Below are positions 8,682-16,200 of a DNA stretch of 16,339 bases, piece after piece. Origin of the DNA: Bacteroidota bacterium. GTDB lineage: Bacteria; Bacteroidota; Bacteroidia; Flavobacteriales_D; JABDKJ01. The translations under genes were made by a program, and so were the position numbers. The notes under the pieces are model-generated. The model did not search any database. It saw only the letters and a list, made by a program, of their open reading frames with translations, and had not been told where the DNA came from. Within the stretch, counting starts at the first letter, position 1, and each line of letters opens with the position of its first letter. The DNA lies in the NCBI GenBank assembly GCA_027621335.1, contig JAQCAN010000028.1, positions 1 through 16,339 on the forward strand. Reading direction: 5' to 3'.

Positions 8682-9317
8682 TTATATCTTGGAATGTAGG
8701 TGTTCTAAAGTTCGGTGAAGTGCATGGATGAGATCCTGATAGCCCTCTTCCATCTCTATGTCATTCTTTATGAGGATGTCACAATGACTCTGATAGGGAA
8801 GCAAGAAATCCTTGAAGGCTGGTTCAACGTGGTTCTCCCACTGGTACCTCACCACGGACTCAGGATACCCTCTCTCTTTGCCGTCTCTCAGTATCCTGCG
8901 CTTCAGACGGTATTCGGGATGGGCATCTATGAAGACCTTGAGGTCCATGAGCGAGTAAAGCTCTGGATAGTGGAAGATGAAGAGGCCTTCGACCAGTAAG
9001 ATAGGCCTAGGGTCGAGTTGTACATCTTCGGGATGGCCTTTGGCATTATTGAAGAGGTAGCGGGACACTGTAATGGGTTCCCCATTCAACAGATTCTTCA
9101 CATCGCGAATGAGTCCATCCTGATCTATGGCGGTCGGAAGGTCGAAATTCACTTCACCGTTATGATCTTTATGCTGTAGATGGATGGGGTGATAGTAATC
9201 ATCTTGAGAAAGCATGGTCACACAGTCCTCACCGATGTCTTCATGGACCCGCTGAATCAAGGAGGTCTTTCCAGAGCCACTCCCGCCAGCGATGCCTATG
9301 ACAAAGCAAGGCTTCAT
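8682..9317 (-). CDS. udk: Uridine kinase
   Basis: Uridine kinase phosphorylates uridine and cytidine to UMP and CMP in pyrimidine salvage. The 211-residue length is typical. The P-loop is GGSGSGKT (11-18). Other family motifs follow in order: SQDDYYHP, NFDLPTAIDQDGL, the Walker B-like ILLVEGLFIF, and the Arg-rich lid YRLKRRILRDGKERGYP. The ATG lies one base after the purQ stop (TGA-G-ATG), so the two are almost certainly cotranscribed and perhaps translationally coupled. tdh follows after 30 bases. Close homologues sometimes prefer other nucleosides, but nothing here suggests it. Confidence 0.95.
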   Translation of the reverse strand: MKPCFVIGIAGGSGSGKTSLIQRVHEDIGEDCVTMLSQDDYYHPIHLQHKDHNGEVNFDLPTAIDQDGLIRDVKNLLNGEPITVSRYLFNNAKGHPEDVQLDPRPILLVEGLFIFHYPELYSLMDLKVFIDAHPEYRLKRRILRDGKERGYPESVVRYQWENHVEPAFKDFLLPYQSHCDILIKNDIEMEEGYQDLIHALHRTLEHLHSKI

Positions 9318-9318
9318 C

Positions 9319-10011
9319 TCAAGCAGATTGAAGATTCAGGATGGATTCTAGGATGACGAGACCGTCCTCATTGCCCAATAGGGCATCCGCGGCTCGCTCA
9401 GGGTGAGGCATCATGCCGAATACGTTCTTGCCAAGGTTGCAGACTCCCGCAATGTTCTCTATGGAGCCATTGGGGTTGGCGACCTCGGTGATGTTCCCTT
9501 CTTCATCACAATAGCGGAAAATCACTTGATCATTGTCATTCAAGGCCTTCATGGCCTCAGGATGATCGAAGTAGCGTCCCTCACCGTGGGCGATAGGAAT
9601 CTTCAGCACAGCATCTTCGGGTATTTCCCTTGAGATGACAGCAGACTTGGATTGCGCCTTAAGGAAGATGTTCTTGCAGATGAAACGGTGAATGGTATTG
9701 TGTTGAAGGGTCCCTGGCAGGAGACCGGCTTCGCAGAGGATCTGGAATCCATTGCAAACTCCTAGGACGCGTCCTCCCTTCTTGCTGAAGGCGATGACCT
9801 CTTCCATGACAGGAGAGAAGCGCGCTATGGCACCAGACCTCAGATAGTCCCCGTAAGAGAAGCCACCAGGCAGAATGATGAGGTCTGAACTCTTCAGGTT
9901 ATGTTCCTTGTGCCAGAGTTTCTGGACGGGATGACCTGTGAGTTTCTCCATCACATGGATCATATCCTGATCGCAATTGGAACCTGGGAAAACAACAACG
10001 CCTACTTTCAT
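9319..10011 (-). CDS. purQ: Phosphoribosylformylglycinamidine synthase, glutaminase subunit
   Basis: PurQ is the class I glutamine amidotransferase subunit that releases ammonia for PurL at the fourth step of de novo purine synthesis. Starting at the ATG at 10011 gives MKVGVVVFPGSNCD, the normal N-terminus, and 230 residues, with AAGG/AAGGTA-like bases a few positions ahead. An upstream in-frame TTG (10038) would add nine residues that the family lacks, so I rejected it. The nucleophile is Cys86 in GVCNGFQ, and the rest of the triad is His203 and Glu205 in MMPHPERA. ILPGGFSYGDYLRSGA (46-61) is also diagnostic. The length fits the small-subunit form, which works with a separate PurL and PurS; neither is in the window. 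It lies 49 bases after a membrane-protein gene and directly ahead of udk. Confidence 0.96.
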   Translation of the reverse strand: MKVGVVVFPGSNCDQDMIHVMEKLTGHPVQKLWHKEHNLKSSDLIILPGGFSYGDYLRSGAIARFSPVMEEVIAFSKKGGRVLGVCNGFQILCEAGLLPGTLQHNTIHRFICKNIFLKAQSKSAVISREIPEDAVLKIPIAHGEGRYFDHPEAMKALNDNDQVIFRYCDEEGNITEVANPNGSIENIAGVCNLGKNVFGMMPHPERAADALLGNEDGLVILESILNLQSA

Positions 10012-10060
10012 GGATACCTTGGCTTTTACACACTGCAAAAGTAAGGTTTAAGAGCAGTTC

Positions 10061-11005
10061 TCAGAAGGTCCATATGAAGGCCCAGGTCATCAAAGCCCAG
10101 GCAAGAAAAAGGTAGGGTTCCCAACGACCTTTGGGGTGGCGGAGAAATTCTAAGAAAAGGATGCAAAGTCCTGGAATGACCACCATGAATGCTGAGTTTC
10201 CGTAACCTGAAACCGATGAGATGAGACCTATTCCAATGCCGATCATGACCACCACGAAACCTGAGCGAATCATCATACGTCTCCGCACGGGTCCAGTGTT
10301 GAGCATAGTGAAACTGCGGTAACAAGTGTAAAGGATGACACTGGACAGTATTATCAGGAACGGAAGGAGTAAAAAGCTATCTGGGGTAGCACCAGAGGCC
10401 ACCGTCTTCGCTTCGAACAGATGTTGCGGCAGCATCTGATCATCCAACAGGAAGGCGATCTGCGCATAGAGCAGGAAGGGGATCGAGAGGCCCAGAAGAC
10501 TTATCAATGCCGCTTTCAGATTCAATTGCGCATGGATGAACGCGATGCTCATGAAGATGATGAGATAGAAGCCATATATGGGATTGAAGGTTATAGCCAA
10601 AGCGGTGAGTAGGCCACAGTCAAAAGCCGCTCCTTTGATATTGCCAGAGGACAGACCGTTCATCAACCGAAGAAGGAGGAGCAAAAGGAAGCTTATTCCT
10701 ACTACAGCGAGCACCCCATCTGCCATTAAAAAGCATAGGGCTGAGAGCAAGGTCATAGGATAGACGGAAAGTCGCTCCCCAGTCTCCATGATGGCCGATA
10801 CAGAGACCATCTGCCTGAAAATAAAAACGTTCAGAACCGTGATAAGGAGAGAAAGGAAGATCTCCAGTGCGCGATTCAATCCGAGACTCCCATTCTGCTC
10901 AAGGAACCAGACATGGTAGAAGGGAAAGAGCCACAGGAGCAATAGAAATACCAGCCCGAAGATCAACCAAGGCAGAGGAAAGCATTTATAAAGAGTCTTC
11001 AGCAT
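10061..11005 (-). CDS. Multi-pass membrane protein, DUF6427-like
   Basis: The 314 residues are dominated by hydrophobic segments; I count about eight to ten probable membrane helices, starting with PWLIFGLVFLLLLWLF near residue 13 and ending near FLAWALMTWAFIWTF. Short polar loops separate them, and QNGSLGLNRALE (38-49) is the longest conserved-looking polar stretch near the N-terminus. Size, topology and position between purine genes fit the uncharacterised flavobacterial family I know as DUF6427, but that match is from memory of layout, not an alignment. It is the first gene of the minus-strand run (purQ follows after 49 bases). It diverges across 64 bases from a 59-residue single-pass membrane protein, which may be its partner. 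Function unknown. Confidence 0.8.
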   Translation of the reverse strand: MLKTLYKCFPLPWLIFGLVFLLLLWLFPFYHVWFLEQNGSLGLNRALEIFLSLLITVLNVFIFRQMVSVSAIMETGERLSVYPMTLLSALCFLMADGVLAVVGISFLLLLLLRLMNGLSSGNIKGAAFDCGLLTALAITFNPIYGFYLIIFMSIAFIHAQLNLKAALISLLGLSIPFLLYAQIAFLLDDQMLPQHLFEAKTVASGATPDSFLLLPFLIILSSVILYTCYRSFTMLNTGPVRRRMMIRSGFVVVMIGIGIGLISSVSGYGNSAFMVVIPGLCILFLEFLRHPKGRWEPYLFLAWALMTWAFIWTF

Positions 11006-11025
11006 TTGGTAGGGAAGTCAAGGGA

Positions 11026-11055
11026 CAATATTATCATTAGTTTCGCCATCGGAAA
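11026..11055 (-). promoter_or_regulatory. Weak candidate promoter for the membrane-protein/purQ/udk run
   Basis: On the minus strand, TAATATTG (11033-11026) matches the Bacteroidetes -7 element TAnnTTTG at all but one defined position. TTTC (11055-11052) stands where the -33 TTTG is expected, 18 bases upstream. It sits 20 bases ahead of the ATG at 11005. Both elements are imperfect, so this is only a plausible candidate. Confidence 0.3.
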
Positions 11056-11069
11056 TAATCCATTAGGAA

Positions 11070-11249
11070 ATGACTGACATAGCCTACTCAATAGGAGACT
11101 TCTTCACGTGGACCTTCGGTATTCTGACATCGTTACAGAACGCGCCTAATTACCTTTTTATCGTTTTGGGAATTTTGGGTATCGCTTACTGGTTGAGATT
11201 ACAGAAGAATTACACCAAGGCGGACAAAGAGGCAGGTCGTTTGATCTGA
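11070..11249 (+). CDS. Small single-pass membrane protein (59 aa), DUF6341-like layout
   Basis: A short ORF of 59 residues is open from ATG 11070 to TGA 11249. It begins MTDIAYSIGDFFTWTF, has a hydrophobic segment at about 29-42 (LFIVLGILGIAYWL), and ends in a basic/acidic tail (LQKNYTKADKEAGRLI). The arrangement (amphipathic aromatic start, one helix, then YW and a charged tail) resembles the small flavobacterial proteins named DUF6341, which I recall lying near purD and a DUF6427 membrane gene. It fills the space between the divergent membrane gene and purD, ending 7 bases from the purD stop. AGGA lies almost against the ATG, closer than a normal ribosome site, but Bacteroidota depend little on such sites. 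Real coding is likely from context and composition; function unknown. Confidence 0.68.
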   Translation: MTDIAYSIGDFFTWTFGILTSLQNAPNYLFIVLGILGIAYWLRLQKNYTKADKEAGRLI

Positions 11250-11256
11250 TTGACCC

Positions 11257-12534
11257 TTAGTTCAATTCATATCCGATATCCTTTCTGTAATAGCAGTCGG
11301 AGAATCGGATCTTCCCAATATTCTTGTAAGAGTTCTCAAGGGCCGAGCTGAGGTCCTTAGCCACACTTGTCACCGTCAGTACTCGGCCACCGTGGCTCAC
11401 AATCTGACCGTTTTCTTCACGTGTACCTGCATGGAATACCATAGACTCAGGACCGACTTGTTCCAGACCCTTGATGGGATGGCCTTTGGAGTACGATTCA
11501 GGATAGCCCCCTGAGACCATCATGACCGTGCATGAGGTATTCTCCGTGATGACCATCTTCTCTTGGCTCAATGATCCCTTACCCAAAGCGATGAAATGGC
11601 CCAGAAGGTCTGATTCAATCCTTGGCAGCACAGCCTCAGTCTCAGGATCGCCCATGCGGACGTTGTACTCGATGACATATGGCTCGTCTCCTACACGCAT
11701 CAGGCCTATGAAAAGGAAGCCTTTATATGGAATGCCTTCCTGCTGAAGCCCAGTCAAGCTACGTGCAATGACCTTTTCCTTCACCTTCTGCATAAAGGCC
11801 TCATCAGCCACCGGGGCTGGGGATAAGGCTCCCATGCCACCGGTATTCAATCCAGTGTCGCCTTCACCTATGCGCTTGTAATCCTTGGCTGTGGGAAGCA
11901 GGAGATAATCAGCGCCATCAGTCAATATGAATACAGATAATTCTACTCCATCCAAGAACTCCTCAATGACCACTTTGGCCCCTGCCTCTCCGAAGCTTCC
12001 ATCTTCCAGAATATGCTTCAATGAGGCTTTTGCTTTCTCCAAAGTGGGTTCGATAAGAACCCCTTTTCCCGCAGCGAGTCCATCACACTTCAGCACATAG
12101 GGTGAAGAGAGGGTCTCTAAGAAGCTTAGCCCCTCAGCAAGTGTTTTGGCATCAAAGGTCTGATAGGCTGCAGTCGGCACATCATGACGTAACATGAATT
12201 GCTTGGAGAAATCCTTGCTACCTTCAAGCATAGCTCCTAATTTCTGAGGACCGATGACGGTGATGTCCTTCGTCCTTGAGTCATTCAAAATGGCGCCATG
12301 CACGCCATTCACCAGTGGAGCTTCGGGGCCCACTATCATCAAGTCTATGTCACACTCCGAACAGAAGGTCACTATGGCCTCATTATCCAGTACATCCAAG
12401 GAAATATTCTTTCCGAATTGAGCCGTCCCAGGATTTCCTGGCGCTATAAAAAGTTCAGTAAGTAAAGGGCTTTTGGCGATTGACCATGCGATTGCATGTT
12501 CCCTGCCTCCTGAGCCCAATAAAAGGACGTTCAT
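11257..12534 (-). CDS. purD: Phosphoribosylamine--glycine ligase (GAR synthetase)
   Basis: PurD joins glycine to 5-phosphoribosylamine with ATP, the second step of de novo purine synthesis. I use the ATG at 12534 (425 residues), giving MNVLLLGSGGREHA, the family's standard N-terminus. The in-frame TTG at 12558 lies inside the -7 promoter element, so it would not be in the transcript. An N-terminal Rossmann-like domain (1-103) is followed by the ATP-grasp core (about 104-295) with KCDGLAAGKGV (149-159), EEFLDGVELS (191-200) and the metal-binding EYNVRMGDPETE (289-300), then the C-terminal domain. It is complete with no missing key residues. It is transcribed alone toward the 59-residue membrane gene, with only 7 bases between their stops. 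Confidence 0.97.
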   Translation of the reverse strand: MNVLLLGSGGREHAIAWSIAKSPLLTELFIAPGNPGTAQFGKNISLDVLDNEAIVTFCSECDIDLMIVGPEAPLVNGVHGAILNDSRTKDITVIGPQKLGAMLEGSKDFSKQFMLRHDVPTAAYQTFDAKTLAEGLSFLETLSSPYVLKCDGLAAGKGVLIEPTLEKAKASLKHILEDGSFGEAGAKVVIEEFLDGVELSVFILTDGADYLLLPTAKDYKRIGEGDTGLNTGGMGALSPAPVADEAFMQKVKEKVIARSLTGLQQEGIPYKGFLFIGLMRVGDEPYVIEYNVRMGDPETEAVLPRIESDLLGHFIALGKGSLSQEKMVITENTSCTVMMVSGGYPESYSKGHPIKGLEQVGPESMVFHAGTREENGQIVSHGGRVLTVTSVAKDLSSALENSYKNIGKIRFSDCYYRKDIGYELN

Positions 12535-12555
12535 AGAATTGTGCGGTTTAGCTTT

Positions 12556-12587
12556 CAAAGGTAGGATGATCGAGCAGATGCCTCAAT
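12556..12587 (-). promoter_or_regulatory. Bacteroidetes-type promoter of purD
   Basis: On the minus strand, TACCTTTG (12563-12556) is an exact match to the Bacteroidetes -7 element TAnnTTTG. ATTG (12587-12584), three of four to the -33 TTTG, lies 20 bases upstream, within the usual spacing. Transcription would then start near 12549, leaving a leader of about 15 bases before the ATG at 12534. This also settles the purD start. Confidence 0.62.
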
Positions 12588-12700
12588 GATTCGCAACATG
12601 GTGGATTCATGAGGCGTTTTAAATAGGTTGAATCAGGATGGCGTCTGAGAAATAGTGAAGTGGAGGTGAGTGGCTTATTGCCAATCAATTGAATGTGAGG

Positions 12701-13170
12701 ATGTATTATGACATCATAAGCAGATCTATATTAGGTATCTCCATGCTGATATCATGCGCCATCCTACTGCAGAAAGGCGGGGCTGCAGTCATACCTCCGC
12801 TCAGAATGGAGCCTGGAATACAGCTTCCACTTGGTTGGAAATACGGTTCCAGCAATGGATGACACGGGCATCGTGAATCATGATGTGTTCTCTTCTTCCA
12901 GCCTGGAGTTCAACAATGGAGATGGGGTGAATGATATGTTCGAGATCTTAGGTCTGCAGGCCTATCCAGATAATGAGATCATCATATTCAACCGATTGGG
13001 GGCATCAAGTATTCTATAGGAAAGGCTATTATAAAGACTGGAAAGGCCATTGTGAGGAGGGTATGACACTAGGCGAGAGCAAACTACCTCAAGGAACCTA
13101 TTTCTACGTTCTCGATAAGGGAGAAGACGATTCACTAATCAGAGGATTCGTCTATTTGAACTCAAGATAG
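12701..13170 (+). pseudogene. Frameshifted short secreted protein with T9SS type B (CHU_C) sorting domain
   Basis: Three consecutive frames together spell one recognisable protein of about 156 residues. From ATG 12701 (preceded by GTGAGG) comes a signal-peptide-like start (SILGISMLISCAILL, then GGAAV), which stops at 12862. The next frame, open from 12750 to 13019, carries FNNGDGVNDMFEILGL and YPDNEIIIFNR. The third frame, to the TAG at 13170, carries WGHQVFYRKGYYKDWKG, LPQGTYFYVLDKG and RGFVYLNSR. This is the gliding-motility-associated C-terminal domain (CHU_C) used as a type B T9SS export signal, family pattern NGDGxND...YPxNxxxIfNRWGxxVy...GTYfYvLd...kGfVYL. Both shifts are +1. Dropping one T at 12996-12997 restores NRWG exactly. 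It is either a decayed gene or carries sequence errors. That the signal peptide belongs to the same gene is inference. Confidence 0.72.
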
Positions 13171-13275
13171 GAGAAAACACAGAGGGTATAAATACCTATT
13201 TAACGAGCTTTCTGGGCGAGTTAGAGGTCCTCAGGATCCCATATTCGAAACCTGGTGCAGGATTAGGCCGTATAC

Positions 13276-16200
13276 ATGGCTAACCATTATCCTGATTGCA
13301 CTGTGCTATACAGACGAAAAGCAGACAAACGAGCTCCTGGTACTAGTGCTAGGACTGCTGGAACTTGCAGAACAAGAGGCCATATGCTGATGTTTTTTGC
13401 ATGGACTTGCATCATGTTCTTAAGTATTCCGCTATTCTCTAGTCCCAAGTCTGCGTCTGACGCATTACTCATCCTTCTTTCGGAGACCCATATGGATGCC
13501 ACATGTAATGGCGTCAACGATGGTTCTATCGATCTTACAATATTAGGGGGTGTTCCTCCTTACACCATAGACTGGGATAATGATGGTACGGGAGACAATG
13601 ATGATGCGGAGGATATTTCAGGTTTGGCAGCTGGAGACTATACAGTAGCAGTCACCGATGCACTTTCTGAAGTTCAAAGCATCACCGTGACGATCAGCGA
13701 ACCTGCAGTACTTGCTTCAAGCGAGACCAATGTTGATGTGAGCTGCTTCGGTGCGAATGATGGAAGCATCGACCTGAGCATCACAGGAGGAACCGCACCT
13801 TATACCATCGACTGGGACAATGACGGAACAGGAGATAACGATGACACAGAAGACCTTTCTGGACTTGCACCAGGAGACTACACTGTGCTTGTGACCGACT
13901 TCAACGGATGTACGACCGGATTGACGGTGACGATCAGCGCACCCACAGCCATAGACAATTGCATCGGAGCGATGAGCGCAACGACTTCATCACCCACGAC
14001 CTTCAATACTCAAGGAACGTATAGCGTGACATGGGTATTCAATGATGGAAATGGAAATGCATTGACCCAGAATCAATTGGTCATTATCGCTGACGTGACC
14101 GACCCGGTCCCATCCATCGCAGTGCTTCCTGATATCATCGAAGAATGTTCAACAACCTTGACAGCTCCTACTGCAATGGACAATTGCTCAGGGATAATCG
14201 TAGGGACCACGATGGCCCCAATGAGCTACAACGTGCAAGGCATATACTCATTGAACTGGACCTACAATGATGGAAATGGAAACATCACCATTCAGTCCCA
14301 GAATGTCATCATTGATGATGTGACTGCACCTGTTCCCGTGGTAGCCTCTTTACCTGATGCAGTGGCCGAGTGCAGTGCTACCTTGACGGCTCCCAGCGCC
14401 ATGGATAATTGTTCGGGCAGTCTGACTGCTACGACTTCTGACCCCACTTCGTATTCTGTTCAAGGGGCCTATATCGTGACTTGGATCTATGAAGATGGAA
14501 ACGGAAATAGTTCTACACAAACTCAGAAGGTGACCATCGAGGATAATACTGCTCCAGTGCCAGATGTCGCCTCACTGCCTGCCGTGAATGCCCCATGTGA
14601 CGCCACGCTGTCTGCTCCGACAGCAACAGATAATTGCATTGGAACCATTGTGGCAACAACCAGCGATACGCTCTACTATGACATGCAAGGCAGCTACAAC
14701 GTTACGTGGACTTTCGCGGATGGGCATGGTAACAGTGCAGTTCAGACCCAGACGGTCAATATAATGGATAGCTCGGCTCCGACCGCGGTCTGTCAGGCTG
14801 CAACTATCGATATTGGAGGAACTGGGGTAGTGACTTTGGATCCAGCGCTCATAGATGGCGGAAGCATTGATAACTGTCCAGGTTGGACACTCTCTGTAAG
14901 TCCTTCCACCTTCTCAGCCATAGGGTCTTATTCTGTCACCCTCACGGTCACGGATGTAGCAGGAAACACAGATGACTGCACTGTGACACTAACGGTCATC
15001 GATACCGACCCACCAATCTGTTTGACCGTGGATACCACATTATACCTGGATGCTTCAGGTTTCGTTGGTATCAACTCTATTGATCTGGATGGTGGCTCTA
15101 CCGACAATGGTATCATCATCAGCTATTTGGCCAGTGACACCCTCTTCGGCTGTGAGGATCTGAACTTCCCTACTGCTCCAAACCCCATCACATTGACTTT
15201 GACTGATAACGGAGGGAACTCCAGCTCATGCATCTCTCAAGTGACGGTTCTGGATATTATCTCTCCAACAGCTATCTGCCAAGACATCACGGTACAGCTC
15301 GATATCAATGGCACATATACCCTGATTCCATCGGCTATAGACAATGGAAGTTGGGACGCCTGCGGCATAGACACAATGTATGTTGACATCGACACCTTCG
15401 ATTGTTCCGATGCCGGCTTCACGCGAAATGTAAATCTGACGGTTGAAGATCAATCTGGTAACTCAAGTTCTTGCATCGCAAATGTTACGGTCGAGGATAA
15501 CATCCTTCCAGTCATGTCCTGCACTCCGGCAATAACTGTGAACAATGATCCAGGGATGTGTGGCGCAATAGTGAATTACACGGTTCCTGCTGTGACTGAT
15601 AATTGTTCCAGCAGTATTGTAGCTCAGCCTGCAAGCGGACATAACCCAGGTGATTTCTTCCCATTGGGTACGACCTGGGTAGGGTACTATGCAGCAAATC
15701 CTTCCAACGGAGCTACGGTGACCTGTTGGTTCCCGATTACCGTGAATGATGTAGAGTCACCGGTAGTGACTTGCCCAATGAATGATACGGTACCCTCTAA
15801 TTCCAGCTGTCAGGCGGTGTTATTGGATTATCGCCCTCAATTATCAGCAACGGATAATTGTACTCCTGCTGTGGCTCTCAACATCATACAAAGTCCCTCG
15901 CCAGGGAATACCATCACTGGATCGACTACCGTGACATTCACCGTGACAGACTTCAGAGGGAATACCTCTCAATGTTCTATGTTGGTCGTGGTAGAAGACA
16001 CAACCGACCCACAGATCGATCCGTTGAGCTGCCCAGGGGACCAGACGGTTTACTTGGATGATGACTGTGAGTTCACCATTGGAGATTTTACCGGCTCACT
16101 TACAGTGACGGATAACTGTACACCAATGAGCTCCTTGAGCATCGTGCAGGACCCGATCGCTGGAACAGTGATGACGGGACACAACGCAAGCGAGCTCATC

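Noticed and set aside
10012..10038. Upstream TTG start for purQ
   Set aside because: It adds nine residues absent from the family; the ATG at 10011 gives the standard N-terminus.
11038..11045. TAGTTTCG as a plus-strand -7 element for the 59-residue membrane gene
   Set aside because: One base off the consensus, and the nearest TTTG is 29 bases upstream, outside the usual spacing.
12535..12558. Upstream TTG start for purD
   Set aside because: It lies in the -7 promoter element and would precede the transcript start.
12535..12700. Possible small gene or RNA in the purD/CHU_C gap
   Set aside because: No open frame with a family motif, and no tRNA-like T-loop or stem pattern; only the purD promoter can be supported here.
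13171..13275. Promoter or terminator in the gap before the adhesin
   Set aside because: No TAnnTTTG element and no GC-rich hairpin with a T-run could be found; nothing supportable in this gap.
13936..14775. CRISPR-like array because of regular spacing
   Set aside because: The regular 225-base units are coding repeats in one open frame with diverged DNA, not identical short repeats with unique spacers.
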